The notes beneath the pieces are model-generated. The model saw only the letters and a program-made list of their open reading frames with translations, was not told where the DNA came from and did no database searches. The translations under genes were made by a program, and so were the position numbers. Shown one piece after another: positions 18,092 through 27,400 of a stretch of DNA of 64,000 bases (positions are counted from its first letter, which is position 1; every line of letters starts with the position of its first letter). The DNA is from Bacillus sp. 03113 (lineage in GTDB: Bacteria; Bacillota; Bacilli; Bacillales; Cytobacillaceae). The DNA is taken from NCBI RefSeq assembly GCF_006546985.1, contig NZ_ML637008.1, positions 116,256-180,255 on the forward strand, read 5' to 3'.

Positions 18092-19720
18092 TTAAATTTG
18101 GCTCATAATGATGCTGCAAACACCTACAATGATTAAAAATATTCCGCTATAGCTAATCGTAAATTTGAAGAGGTCACTATCACGGCCTGCTAAACCAACA
18201 GCGGCTGTAGCAATAGCAATCGATTGTGGAGACAGCATTTTCGCTATGTCTCCTCCAATGACATTCATCGCTACTAATGAAGCTGGGTCAAGTCCTATCT
18301 GTGTCGCTGTTACAGATTGTAACGGTGCTAACAAGGTGCCGCTGCTGACAACAAAGCCGGTTAAAAAAACACCAAGCCAGCCTAGAACGGGTGCTAAGAA
18401 TGGAAATATCTGACCTGTATTTGACAGCGCTAATCCTATTGTTGAGGATAAGCCAGAGTAGGTACAAACATAGGCAAGTGCTAGTACACTACATATGGTT
18501 AAGATAGGTGACCATAGTTCTTTAAAGGTTTCTATAAGACTCGCTCTAAATATTTTACCATTTGCTTTAAAAAGGAGCATCGAAATGAAAATAGTTAAAA
18601 TGATTGCTGATGTTGTGCTTGTTAATAAGTCAAGCTTATACATAGCATCGAAAGGAGTTGGAATTTTCACAATGGGTGCTTCACGGATTACCTCTTGATG
18701 CAAATTTGGAATCTTGAAGTAGAGAACGGTTTTATATAATAGCCCACCAGGTTGTAAAGCTTCTTTTATCACGTGTAGATTCATAATGGTGACAAACACT
18801 GTAAGAATAATGTATGGCAACCAAGCAAAGAAGATCTTACGAGCTGAATAATGTGGAATAAGTGTTTCAATAACTTTATCTTCTTTATTAATTCGAAAGG
18901 TTTCTTTTGGCTTCCAGAATCGTAACAAGATCATTAATGCGATAATACTGGAAACGGATGCAAATATATCCACTAATTCGGCTCCTAAGAAGGTGGAAAT
19001 GATATATTGCACGATACCAAATGTCAGCCCGCAGGTTAAGATGGCAGGCAAGGTTTGGCGTACACCTCTTATCCCATCAATGATGAAGACAAGTAAAAAT
19101 GCAATCAACAGAGCGATGATTGGCATAATGTTTGATGTATATTGGGAGACTAGTAATGGATTTAAATTGGTTAATCCAGCAGGTGCCGTTACAGGAATCC
19201 CCATCGATCCATACACACCGCTAGCAAGGTTGGCGATTAAACAAAGACCAGCAGCATAAATAGGACTAAATCCTAATCCAACAAGAATGGAGCAGGTTAT
19301 GGCAATTGGTGCACCATAACCTGCAGTACCTTCAAGAAATGCCCCGAAAGAAAATGCGATAATTAGCACTTGAATCCTCTGATCCCCTGTAATAGATGTA
19401 ATGCTTCCTTTAATAACATCAAAGTACCCAGTTTTAACGGTTATTTTATAAAGAATAATAACGCTTAAAACAATAGAAGCAACTGGCCAAACACCAGATA
19501 ACATCCCATACATGGCAGAACTTAGAAACATTTTAACTGGAAACTTATATACAAAGACTGAAATAAACCCCGCAAAAAGGACACTAATTAATCCTGAAAT
19601 ATACCCCTTTATATTATAGAGTGTTAACAAAGCGATAAAGAGCATAATAGGTAAAGCTGCAACAAATGTGGAAAGCCACATGCTATCCATTGGATTATAA
19701 ATCTGATTCCATGTTTCCAT
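18092..19720 (-). CDS. lctP: L-lactate/glycolate permease, LctP family (copy 1)
   Basis: A 542-residue integral membrane protein with about 13 hydrophobic segments and the family blocks FSFGAFLEGTAGYGAPIAITCSILVGLG and NVIGGDIAKMLSPQSIAIATAAVGLAGRDSDLFKFT. The family imports or exports lactate, glycolate and related 2-hydroxy acids by proton symport. A very similar copy lies at 25565-27193. Convergence with glcDF would suit glycolate uptake, but its promoter region is a sister of the alsS one, which points to lactate under fermentative conditions. Start ATG 19720 follows GGAG by 10 bases. Confidence 0.85.
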   Translation of the reverse strand: METWNQIYNPMDSMWLSTFVAALPIMLFIALLTLYNIKGYISGLISVLFAGFISVFVYKFPVKMFLSSAMYGMLSGVWPVASIVLSVIILYKITVKTGYFDVIKGSITSITGDQRIQVLIIAFSFGAFLEGTAGYGAPIAITCSILVGLGFSPIYAAGLCLIANLASGVYGSMGIPVTAPAGLTNLNPLLVSQYTSNIMPIIALLIAFLLVFIIDGIRGVRQTLPAILTCGLTFGIVQYIISTFLGAELVDIFASVSSIIALMILLRFWKPKETFRINKEDKVIETLIPHYSARKIFFAWLPYIILTVFVTIMNLHVIKEALQPGGLLYKTVLYFKIPNLHQEVIREAPIVKIPTPFDAMYKLDLLTSTTSAIILTIFISMLLFKANGKIFRASLIETFKELWSPILTICSVLALAYVCTYSGLSSTIGLALSNTGQIFPFLAPVLGWLGVFLTGFVVSSGTLLAPLQSVTATQIGLDPASLVAMNVIGGDIAKMLSPQSIAIATAAVGLAGRDSDLFKFTISYSGIFLIIVGVCSIIMSQI

Positions 19721-19812
19721 ACGTATACATCTCCAACTTTTTGTTTCTTATGTAAGTATTTTTTTCTGCACTAATCAGTTTTCATTAAATTTATATAATA
19801 GAACTAATATCT

Positions 19813-20029
19813 AAATTATAGAACTACATTCAATTTTATCAAGGTATCATAACGATATTCTTATCTGTTATAGAGGTATTTGTTGTGTGTTACAATAGAT
19901 GGGAAAGTTGGAAAGATAAGATATTTATCATCTGTAAACGTTTTAATGATATAGAAAAGGCTTTAAAAGTTCGAAAAATGATCCTTACATACTATTTGAC
20001 AAATTTATGAACAATTAAAAATATAACAG
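19813..20029 (-). promoter_or_regulatory. Promoter and control region of lctP copy 1, duplicated before alsS
   Basis: On the minus strand a sigma-A promoter is clear: TTGATA (19842-19837), 16 bases, TATAAT (19820-19815). Further out lie CTGTTATA (19865-19872) and its reverse TATAACAG (20022-20029), and a cre-like TGTAAACGTTTTAA (19933-19946, one mismatch). The same elements in the same order occur at 29161-29377 before alsS, so both regions probably answer to the same activator or repressor. Confidence 0.65.
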
Positions 20030-20070
20030 TTTATTTAATTAGTTGGAGCTTGATATCTATCTAACTGTAA

Positions 20071-20105
20071 AAAAAAAGCACTCTTTTTTAATGGAGTGCT
20101 TTTTG
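20071..20105 (-). terminator. Terminator of the feo operon
   Basis: Read on the minus strand, AGCACTC and GAGTGCT (20077-20100) form a stem followed by a run of T (complement of 20071-20077). The stem overlaps the stop codon of the small Cys-rich protein gene. Confidence 0.75.
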
Positions 20106-20273
20106 AGCTTCTTGAATTGTTTTATTCCAGTTGGCTGAACAATCTTCTGTTGTACAAGAAGATTGTTGTCCACAGCTAGAACATTTGCCTTGAGTACTTT
20201 TTCGTAAAAATTTGAATAGGTGATACAGTGCATAACCAAAAACGATACAAGCGATAATTATATTTACAATCAT
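20088..20273 (-). CDS. FeoB-associated Cys-rich membrane protein
   Basis: A 61-residue protein with one N-terminal membrane helix (IVNIIIACIVFGYALYHLF), a short basic linker and a Cys-rich tail, CSSCGQQSSCTTEDC. Small proteins of this form lie directly after feoB in many Firmicutes and are thought to assist ferrous iron uptake, although their role is not established. It is 70 bases downstream of feoB on the same strand. A 60-codon frame overlapping it in another phase is a shadow. Confidence 0.8.
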   Translation of the reverse strand: MIVNIIIACIVFGYALYHLFKFLRKSTQGKCSSCGQQSSCTTEDCSANWNKTIQEAQKALH

Positions 20274-20343
20274 CTGTTTTCCGACTCCTTTTTTATCCGA
20301 TATAAATAGAAGAATAATGAATCTGCAAATATGGAAGTTTCAC

Positions 20344-22314
20344 TTATGCAAAACCAAGAATCCTTCCAATTGTATGAATGATTAGAGCAACAAGATAAGC
20401 GGTAACTAAAGGATAGATAACAGAGAAGGCAGTCCATTTAAATGATCCTGTTTCACGTCGAATAACCGCTACTGTTGCTAGACAAGGAACGTAAAGTAGA
20501 ACAAATACCATAAAGGTATAAGCTGATAGTGGGGTGAAAAAGCTGTTCATGGTGACAGCTAATTGCCCTTCTTGAACTTTATAAATTATTGCCATTGTCG
20601 AAACGACGACTTCTTTTGCTAAAAAACCGGTCATTAAGGAGGCAACAGCTTGCCATGTAGCGAAACCGAGCGGCAAGAAAACAGGAGCAATCGCTCCACC
20701 GATAAGAGCCATAAAACTATCCTCCATATCCACACCGAATCCACCTGGTCCTGCATATGAAGATAACCAAATAAAGACTGAGCCAGCTAGAATAACTGTT
20801 CCAGCTTTACGAACGAAATTTCGGCCTTTTTCCCATGTACTTCTCCATAACGTTTTCGCTTGAGGCAGTCGGTATGGAGGTAGCTCTATAATAAAGGTAG
20901 ATTGTTCATTTTTTAGTAGAGTAACGGATAAGATTTTTGTCACCACTAACGCCATAATAATTCCTAATATATACATAGAAAAGACTACCGTTGCTCCATT
21001 TTTTACAAAAAAAGCACTAACGAATAAGGCGTAGACAGGAAGTCTTGCCGAACAACTCATAAATGGATTGACTAAAATCGTCATTAACCGTTCTTTTCGC
21101 TGTTCGATTGAGCGCGCAGCCATAATTCCTGGAACATTGCATCCGAAGCTAATAATCATAGGAATAAATGCTTTTCCGTTTAGTCCAAAAAACTCCATGA
21201 TTCGGTCCATTACCACTGCGATACGAGCCATATAGCCTGAATCCTCAAGTAGAGATATGAAGAAAAACAGTACAAAAATTTGTGGGACAAAAACAAGGAC
21301 CCCTCCAACCCCAGCGATGATACCATCAACAATTAAAGCTTGTATAAAAGAAGAGGCTCCGATGCTTGAGAGAAGCTGAGTTGCTAAATTAGTAATCGTT
21401 CCGCTAAAAAATCCGTCTAATAGGTCCGAGAACGGAGCACCAATCCAAGTGAAGGTGACATTAAAGATAAGATAAATTAGACCGAGAAATATGGGCAATC
21501 CAAACAATCGATGGGTAACAACTCGATCAAGTCGATCTGTAAATGTTGGGGACGTCTTTGTTTCTTTTTCCGCACATTGCTGAACTAGTTGATTAATAAA
21601 AAGCTGCCTCTTTTCAAAAAAATGCACATTCATTTTCATATGCAGCTTGTGTTCTGCATCTTTTCGAATGGTTACGAGTTTATCAAATGAAGGGTGATTT
21701 TGAAACTCTGCTTCCACAGCACGATTGCCAGTTAAAAACTGTATGGCTAACCAGCGATTGCTGTTTGTGAGAATTTGAATCTCATCAATCGCACTTTCTG
21801 CAATCTCGCCATAATCTAATATAAATGGAGCGGAAGGTATATCTTCTTTTAACGTCAAAAGAAGCTCGTTAATTCCTTTACCGCTACGGGCAATGATATT
21901 GATAACAGGAATATGTAAATATTCACTAAGCTTTTTTGAATCAAATGTAATACCTCTTTTTTTAGCAACATCTATCATATTTAAGCCAATGACTAGCGGC
22001 TTTTCATATTCAAGTGCTTGGATCGTTAGCTGCATGCTTCGCTCAAATTGAGAAGCATCTACAATATTAAGCATGCTATTGAATTCACCAGAAATTAAAA
22101 AATTGGTTACGACAGCTTCATCTTTTGAAATAGGGGTGAAATCATAGACGCCTGGAAGATCAACCAATTGATTTTCTTGTTTTTTGATTGTACCGACCTT
22201 TTTTTCAACAGTTACACCGCTCCAATTGCCTACATATTCATAAGAATCAGTTAAAATATTAAATAATGATGTTTTTCCAGTATTGGGATTTCCTAGAAGT
22301 GCAATCATGTTCAT
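20344..22314 (-). CDS. feoB: Ferrous iron transporter FeoB
   Basis: A 656-residue membrane GTPase that imports ferrous iron. The N-terminal G domain has GNPNTGKT (residues 8-15), the G3 segment VDLPGVYDF and G4 NMID; then a helical spacer and two Gate modules of membrane helices with the conserved FGCNVPGIMAARSIE and SCSARLPVYALF segments. Its ATG overlaps the feoA stop by four bases. Regulation is expected through the Fur box before feoA. Confidence 0.95.
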   Translation of the reverse strand: MNMIALLGNPNTGKTSLFNILTDSYEYVGNWSGVTVEKKVGTIKKQENQLVDLPGVYDFTPISKDEAVVTNFLISGEFNSMLNIVDASQFERSMQLTIQALEYEKPLVIGLNMIDVAKKRGITFDSKKLSEYLHIPVINIIARSGKGINELLLTLKEDIPSAPFILDYGEIAESAIDEIQILTNSNRWLAIQFLTGNRAVEAEFQNHPSFDKLVTIRKDAEHKLHMKMNVHFFEKRQLFINQLVQQCAEKETKTSPTFTDRLDRVVTHRLFGLPIFLGLIYLIFNVTFTWIGAPFSDLLDGFFSGTITNLATQLLSSIGASSFIQALIVDGIIAGVGGVLVFVPQIFVLFFFISLLEDSGYMARIAVVMDRIMEFFGLNGKAFIPMIISFGCNVPGIMAARSIEQRKERLMTILVNPFMSCSARLPVYALFVSAFFVKNGATVVFSMYILGIIMALVVTKILSVTLLKNEQSTFIIELPPYRLPQAKTLWRSTWEKGRNFVRKAGTVILAGSVFIWLSSYAGPGGFGVDMEDSFMALIGGAIAPVFLPLGFATWQAVASLMTGFLAKEVVVSTMAIIYKVQEGQLAVTMNSFFTPLSAYTFMVFVLLYVPCLATVAVIRRETGSFKWTAFSVIYPLVTAYLVALIIHTIGRILGFA

Positions 22315-22538
22315 AGGTTTTCCACCTCAATCTTTGCTGCATCACATTTTCTTATACTAATCATCTGTCCTTGACATTCAAAAACACATGGACCACCTAA
22401 AAAAGCTTTTTGCTTCATACAAAGCTCACTGCCCTTTTTCAGGCCAAAAGAAAGAAGGCGGCGCTCAAGAGAAGGGTTTAAAAATTCAGAATTTTTAACG
22501 GATACTCTAATTCCAATACTCACTTTATCTAGATACAT
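22311..22538 (-). CDS. feoA: Ferrous iron transport protein FeoA
   Basis: A 75-residue SH3-like cytoplasmic protein with the family pattern ERRLLSFGLKKGSEL and a C-terminal ISIRKCDAAKIEV. FeoA assists FeoB. ATG 22538 is preferred over the TTG directly upstream because AAGGAGG lies seven bases before it. It is the first gene of a feoA-feoB-Cys-rich operon. Confidence 0.9.
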   Translation of the reverse strand: MYLDKVSIGIRVSVKNSEFLNPSLERRLLSFGLKKGSELCMKQKAFLGGPCVFECQGQMISIRKCDAAKIEVENL

Positions 22539-22560
22539 CAATAGCCCTCCTTTTTGTTAA

Positions 22561-22575
22561 TGATAATCATTTTCA
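22561..22575. promoter_or_regulatory. Fur box before feoA
   Basis: TGATAATCATTTTCA matches the 7-1-7 Fur core TGATAATNATTATCA at all but one position. It is 22 bases upstream of the feoA start. Confidence 0.8.
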
Positions 22576-22766
22576 ATGTAATTTTAATTATACGGTAGGA
22601 TATTTTTTTCATCAATACAGTTGAAGTAGATATTTAGGATTCTAACGATAGTTGTCACAAAATAAACTTATTTAAACGTTTTCATTAACTTCGCTCTGTT
22701 CATTAGGGTTAAGTTAACTTTATTCCTTGAATATAGGTAAGATGAATTCGTGGGTTTCAGCTTTTC

Positions 22767-22815
22767 TTGACTGTCAATGGATGGAGGTATAATATAATAA
22801 ATGACCTATCATTTA
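22767..22815 (+). promoter_or_regulatory. Promoter and autoregulatory operator of the MarR gene
   Basis: TTGACT (22767-22772) and TATAAT (22788-22793, spacing 15) are followed directly by TAAATGA-CCTA-TCATTTA (22798-22815), a perfect 7-4-7 palindrome over the expected start of transcription. The placement is that of an autorepression site. Two further sites are at 2101 and 9690. Confidence 0.65.
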
Positions 22816-22871
22816 TTTGAGAAGAATGAATTTAGATATATTGTAGATTATAAAGAAAAAGGTGAGAACAC

Positions 22872-23339
22872 ATGGATAATCAGTATGTGAAAGCTGAAGC
22901 ATTGCGTTATGTGATCCTTGCAACTCAAAGACTTGGGAATCGGATGTTGAATGATTTATTAAAGGAAATTGAGTTAACAGCCTCGCAAGCAGAGGTTATC
23001 AGAGTTTTGGAAGAATGGAAAAGTCTTTCACTTAAAGAGCTGGGGAAGCTTCTTATTTGTGAGACTGGAAGCCCATCGCGTCTGATTGAACGGATGTATC
23101 AAGATGGTCTTGTAGAAAAAATAGTGGATCCAAATGACTCAAGATTTTTAGTCTTACAGTTAACAGATGAGGGGCAAGAAAAAGCAAAAGCGATAAAACA
23201 GATTGAAAATCAGCTTTATGATGAATTTAAGAAGTTATATTCAGAAGAAGAACTGGAGAATATCATTACATTCTTAATGCGATTTTTAAAGGATCAACCT
23301 GTACAAGAAGCGTTGAAAAATCGTGGATTTAGCTCATAA
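22872..23339 (+). CDS. MarR-family transcriptional regulator
   Basis: A 155-residue protein with the MarR winged helix: LTASQAEVIRVLEEWKSLSLKELGKLLICETGSPSRLIERMYQDGLVEKI, then a wing with DPNDSRFLVLQLTDEGQ and a C-terminal dimer helix. Start ATG 22872 follows AAAGGTGAG. It is divergent from feoA and precedes hmp. The palindrome in its own promoter also occurs before the lactonase-like operon and the aldo/keto reductase stub, so it may sense a lactone, quinone or electrophile and control their removal. Confidence 0.82.
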   Translation: MDNQYVKAEALRYVILATQRLGNRMLNDLLKEIELTASQAEVIRVLEEWKSLSLKELGKLLICETGSPSRLIERMYQDGLVEKIVDPNDSRFLVLQLTDEGQEKAKAIKQIENQLYDEFKKLYSEEELENIITFLMRFLKDQPVQEALKNRGFSS

Positions 23340-23436
23340 TCCATAGAATTAACGCTTATTTAACTAGTACCATTTCTTAAGCATACATGGATAAGAAGAA
23401 AAAATAACCACTTTATCACAGTTTAAATATTATTAA

Positions 23437-23452
23437 TGTGATATGTATCACT
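23437..23452. promoter_or_regulatory. Fnr-like box before hmp
   Basis: TGTGA-TATGTA-TCACT matches the Bacillus Fnr consensus TGTGA-N6-TCACA except for the last base. It is 64 bases before the hmp start, fitting anaerobic induction. Confidence 0.6.
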
Positions 23453-23515
23453 ATCTTTTTATGTTTTTTTCCTTATAATCACTATATAAATAGTGATTGA
23501 ATAGGAGATGGAAGC

Positions 23516-24736
23516 ATGCTAGATAAAAAAACGATTGATATTGTTAAATCAACTGTTCCAGTTTTAGAAGAATACGGTGAAAAAATCACGACCAGGTTTT
23601 ATGAGTTATTGTTTCAAAATCATCCTGAGTTATTGAATATTTTTAACCATGCAAATCAAAAACAAGGGAGACAACAAAAAGCATTAGCTGGAACCGTTTA
23701 CGCAGCTGCTCAATATATAGATAATTTGGAAGCTATAATTCCAGTGGTAAAACAAATTGCTCACAAGCATAGAAGTATCGGTATTAAAGCTGAGCAATAT
23801 CCTATAGTGGGAAAACATTTGATTTTAGCAATTAAAGATGTTTTAGGAGATGCGGCTACACCAGAAATTATTAATGCTTGGGAGAAAACCTATGCAGTGA
23901 TAGCGGATGTTTTTATTAGTGTAGAAGCAGAGATGTATAATGATTCTGCTAATCAAGTGGGGGGGTGGCGTGATTTCCGAAGCTTTGTAGTGATTAAAAA
24001 AGTAACGGAAAGTGATGTTATCACTTCATTTTATTTAAAACCTCAGGATGAAAAAGCGATTTCATCATTTAAGCCAGGACAATATATTAGCATAAAACTG
24101 AGCATTGACGGAGAGAAGTTTACCCATATTCGTCAATATAGTTTATCTGATTCTCCAGATAAAGATTATTATCGAATTACAGTAAAAAGAGAAGATGGCA
24201 ATCAAACACCGGATGGAATTGTATCGAACTATTTGCATGAAAAAGTTGGAGTAGGAGATATCTTACATGTAAGTGCACCTGCAGGTGAATTTATATTGAA
24301 TACCAATCAAGAAACACCATTAGTTTTGCTAAGTGGCGGAGTAGGAGTGACGCCAATGGTAAGTATGCTGAACACGGTAATAAAGCTACAGCCAAATCGA
24401 GATGTTACGTTTGTTCATGCGACTGCTAATGGCAAGGTTCATGCTATGAGAGATTGGATCAAGGAAGTTACAATTGAGAATTCTAATGTTAAATCGTATG
24501 TTTTTTATGATTCACCTACGGAAGAAGACCGAGCTAATAAAAATTTTGATCAAGAAGGTTATGTCACTTTAGAGTGGTTAAAAAACCATGTGACCGTAAA
24601 AAACACTGAATTTTATTTTTGTGGTCCAGTTCCATTTATGAAGTCTATTTATAAAAATTTAATAGAACTAGGTGTAGAAAAACAGCAAATCCATTATGAA
24701 TTTTTTGGACCAATGAGTACATTCGAAAATGAATGA
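23516..24736 (+). CDS. hmp: Flavohaemoglobin, nitric oxide dioxygenase
   Basis: A 406-residue cytoplasmic enzyme that converts nitric oxide to nitrate. The globin domain (about residues 1-140) has Tyr29, Gln53 and the proximal His85 expected of Hmp. The FAD domain shows RQYSLSDSPDKDYYRITVKRE; the NAD domain has LLSGGVGVTPMVSML and FYFCGPVPFM. Start ATG 23516 follows AGGAGATGG. It stands alone, with an Fnr-like box upstream and a terminator downstream. Confidence 0.95.
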   Translation: MLDKKTIDIVKSTVPVLEEYGEKITTRFYELLFQNHPELLNIFNHANQKQGRQQKALAGTVYAAAQYIDNLEAIIPVVKQIAHKHRSIGIKAEQYPIVGKHLILAIKDVLGDAATPEIINAWEKTYAVIADVFISVEAEMYNDSANQVGGWRDFRSFVVIKKVTESDVITSFYLKPQDEKAISSFKPGQYISIKLSIDGEKFTHIRQYSLSDSPDKDYYRITVKREDGNQTPDGIVSNYLHEKVGVGDILHVSAPAGEFILNTNQETPLVLLSGGVGVTPMVSMLNTVIKLQPNRDVTFVHATANGKVHAMRDWIKEVTIENSNVKSYVFYDSPTEEDRANKNFDQEGYVTLEWLKNHVTVKNTEFYFCGPVPFMKSIYKNLIELGVEKQQIHYEFFGPMSTFENE

Positions 24737-24737
24737 G

Positions 24738-24771
24738 AAAGGGGCTGACTTAGCAATAAGTCAGCCTCTTT
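24738..24771. terminator. Bidirectional terminator between hmp and alsD
   Basis: Fifteen-base arms (24738-24752 and 24757-24771) with one G-T pair and a four-base loop, A-run before and T-run after. It serves two convergent genes. Confidence 0.85.
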
Positions 24772-24786
24772 CGTAATTCCGCTTTT

Positions 24787-25509
24787 CTATCTTTCAGCTA
24801 GTTCGATGTGTTCGACCATGTCTGGATTACATAAATCCGTGTGATAGTATTCTTCAGAATTTGGCATAACTAAATCAAGATTTTTTTGTTGTGCGACCTC
24901 GATGATGCCTTCTATCATTTCGTAGCCATATACATGCCCACCGACTTGTTCGTCTTTATCCAAGAAGTGAATATGATAGCCAGTTACACCAATTCCTTGA
25001 ATGAAAGGAGGTGTCCAAAATCCGACCATTGTACCGCTAATGTAATCAAAATGGTACGTAGGTTGATTCTTTACAGCTTCCACTAAAAGCGGGTATGGAC
25101 GTTTTTGTTTAGGAACAACACGAGTATCAACATATTTGAACGTACCTTGAATCTTCACTGCGTAAAAGACATTTGGTCCAACACTTTTGGAAGAAATGAT
25201 TTCTTCAATCTCTTTTTGTGTTGCTCCGCCTTCAATCTTAAATGAAAAGTCGGGCTGAAAATAAGAAATACTTGCATATGGTGTTGTTTCATGTGGGGAT
25301 TTTTTATATGCTTTCCCATCTTGCCGTACTTGGTATGCTTCTCCATTTATAATGATAAGCTCTCCATCAAAGTTGTCTAATGTTCCGATGCCGTGATCCC
25401 CGTGCTTTAATAACTCTTCAAACGTAATCGTACCACCAAATACTCCACCAACTAATGCAGCCATTGTTGAATATTGATACAATTCATTTTTTTGATTTGT
25501 TTTTAACAT
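24787..25509 (-). CDS. alsD: Alpha-acetolactate decarboxylase
   Basis: A 240-residue cytoplasmic enzyme that decarboxylates acetolactate to acetoin. The zinc-binding histidines are in GYHIHFLDKDEQVGGHVYGYEM, and the substrate-binding Arg is in a conserved region near residue 140. Start ATG 25509 lies six bases after AGAGGTG; a GTG within that ribosome binding site is rejected. It is the last gene of alsS-lctP-alsD, all on the minus strand. In B. subtilis alsS and alsD are adjacent, so the interposed permease is a local difference. Confidence 0.92.
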   Translation of the reverse strand: MLKTNQKNELYQYSTMAALVGGVFGGTITFEELLKHGDHGIGTLDNFDGELIIINGEAYQVRQDGKAYKKSPHETTPYASISYFQPDFSFKIEGGATQKEIEEIISSKSVGPNVFYAVKIQGTFKYVDTRVVPKQKRPYPLLVEAVKNQPTYHFDYISGTMVGFWTPPFIQGIGVTGYHIHFLDKDEQVGGHVYGYEMIEGIIEVAQQKNLDLVMPNSEEYYHTDLCNPDMVEHIELAER

Positions 25510-25564
25510 GTCTAACACCTCTTATTAAGTATTCCTTTTAAAACAATGCTAAGTAACTTCCTAT

Positions 25565-27193
25565 TTATATAAGGCTTAAAATCATACTACACACGCCTAC
25601 AATGATTAAAAATCCTCCGCTATATTTGATCGTGAATTTGAAGAGCTCGCTATCACGCCCAACTAAACCAACAGCAGCCGTGGCTACAGCAATGGATTGC
25701 GGCGATAGCATTTTCGCCATATCTCCACCAATGACATTTATCGCTACTAATGATGCAGGATCAAGCCCAATCTGTGTTGCTGTAACGGATTGTAAAGGTG
25801 CAAACAAGGCTCCGCTGTTCACAACAGATCCAGTTAAAAAGACGCCAAGCCAGCCAAGAACTGGAGAGAAGAGTGGGAATAATTGACCTGTATCAGCAAA
25901 TGCCAGCCCCATTGTCGAGGATAGACCAGAATATGTACAAACATAGGCGAGTGCTAATACGCTGCAGATCGTTAGGATAGGTGACCATAATTCTTTAAAG
26001 GTTTCAGAAATAGTAGCTTTAAACATTTTTCCATTGACCTTGAAAAGGATCATTGTAATGATAATGGCTAAAAGAATCGCTGTTGTTGTATTTGTAAATA
26101 AATCAAGTTTATATATGGCATCGTATGGTGTTGGTGTTTTCACAATAGGTGTTTGACGAATAACTTCTTGATGTAAGCTAGGGATTTTAAAGAAGAAAAC
26201 CAATTTATATAAGAATCCACCTGGTTGTAAAGCTGTTTTAATCACATTTAAATTAAAAATCGTTACAAAAACAGTTAATAGAATAAAAGGAAGCCATGCA
26301 AAGATGATCTTTCCACCTGAATATTGTGGAATGGATATTTCTTCTGTTTTTTCTTCCTTATTAATGCGATATATTTCTTTTGGCTTCCAAAAACGCAATA
26401 AGATGATTAAGGCAATAATACTTGCGATTGATGCAAAAATATCTACCAATTCAGCACCTAAGAAGGTTGTTATGATTTTTTGAACGACACCAAATGTAAT
26501 TCCACACGTCAAAATGGCAGGCAAAGTTTGGCGAATTCCTTTAAACCCGTCAATAATAAAGACTAGTAAAAATGCGATAAGCAGGGCGATGAACGGCATA
26601 ATGTTAGATGTGTATTGTGAAACAAGCAAAGGATTTAAATTTGTTAAACCAGCTGGTGCTGTAACAGGAATTCCCATTGCCCCATATGCACCGCCAGCAA
26701 GATTTGCAATTAAACAAAGACCTGCAGCATAAATTGGACGGAAACCTAATCCGACAAGAATGGAGCAGGTAATGGCAACTGGTGCTCCAAATCCCGCTGC
26801 CCCTTCTAGAAATGCACCGAATGAGAAGGCGACAATTAATACTTGAATTCGTTGATCAGCTGTAATAGATGTTATGCTTCCTTTAATGACATCAAAATAG
26901 CCTGTTTTAACAGTAATTTTATAAAGAATAATGGCAGTTAATACAATGGATGCGACAGGCCAGATACCAGCTAATACACCATATAAGGCAGAACCGACGA
27001 ACATTTTAACCGGAAAATGATAAATAAAAATTGAAATCAAACCTGCAAAAATGACACTGATGAAGCCTGAAACATACCCTTTTAGCTTTAAAACCGTTAA
27101 ACAAATGATAAATAATATGATCGGCAAAGCGGCGATTAAAGCTGAAAGCCAAATATTGCCCATCGGATTGTATACTTGATTCCATGTTTGCAT
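25565..27193 (-). CDS. lctP: L-lactate permease, LctP family (copy 2)
   Basis: A 542-residue membrane protein, same length as copy 1 at 18092 and identical over long stretches, for example IYAAGLCLIANLA and SQSIAVATAAVGL-type blocks. Its place between alsS and alsD links it to pyruvate overflow: lactate and acetoin are alternative sinks. Start ATG 27193 follows GGAGATG. The 5' flank differs from that of copy 1, so the duplication involved coding and control parts separately or has since been rearranged. Confidence 0.85.
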   Translation of the reverse strand: MQTWNQVYNPMGNIWLSALIAALPIILFIICLTVLKLKGYVSGFISVIFAGLISIFIYHFPVKMFVGSALYGVLAGIWPVASIVLTAIILYKITVKTGYFDVIKGSITSITADQRIQVLIVAFSFGAFLEGAAGFGAPVAITCSILVGLGFRPIYAAGLCLIANLAGGAYGAMGIPVTAPAGLTNLNPLLVSQYTSNIMPFIALLIAFLLVFIIDGFKGIRQTLPAILTCGITFGVVQKIITTFLGAELVDIFASIASIIALIILLRFWKPKEIYRINKEEKTEEISIPQYSGGKIIFAWLPFILLTVFVTIFNLNVIKTALQPGGFLYKLVFFFKIPSLHQEVIRQTPIVKTPTPYDAIYKLDLFTNTTTAILLAIIITMILFKVNGKMFKATISETFKELWSPILTICSVLALAYVCTYSGLSSTMGLAFADTGQLFPLFSPVLGWLGVFLTGSVVNSGALFAPLQSVTATQIGLDPASLVAINVIGGDMAKMLSPQSIAVATAAVGLVGRDSELFKFTIKYSGGFLIIVGVCSMILSLI

Positions 27194-27320
27194 AAAAACA
27201 TCTCCAAAAATTTATTATCTTTTTGTATTTACATGATCTAACTTCTTTTCAGATAAAGTGCGGATTTTAAATCGTTTTTTTTTATTGCACATAGTAGGGA
27301 CAAAAGGTGTGATGGCCAAG

Positions 27321-27365
27321 CCAAGTTGTTAGAAAAGCTTAAGAAGCAACTTTCAAACAACTTGG
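27321..27365. other. Intercistronic hairpin between alsS and lctP
   Basis: Perfect 10-bp arms CCAAGTTGTT (27321-27330) and AACAACTTGG (27356-27365). No T-run follows on the minus strand, so an RNA-processing or partial-termination role is more likely than a full terminator. The other bases of 27194-27400 show nothing recognisable. Confidence 0.5.
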
Positions 27366-27400
27366 TTTATGTTATTGACCATTCCAAGGACCTTGCAAAC

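Noticed and set aside
20057..20239. 60-residue reading frame on the minus strand
   Set aside because: It overlaps the FeoB-associated Cys-rich protein gene in another frame and reads through its terminator.
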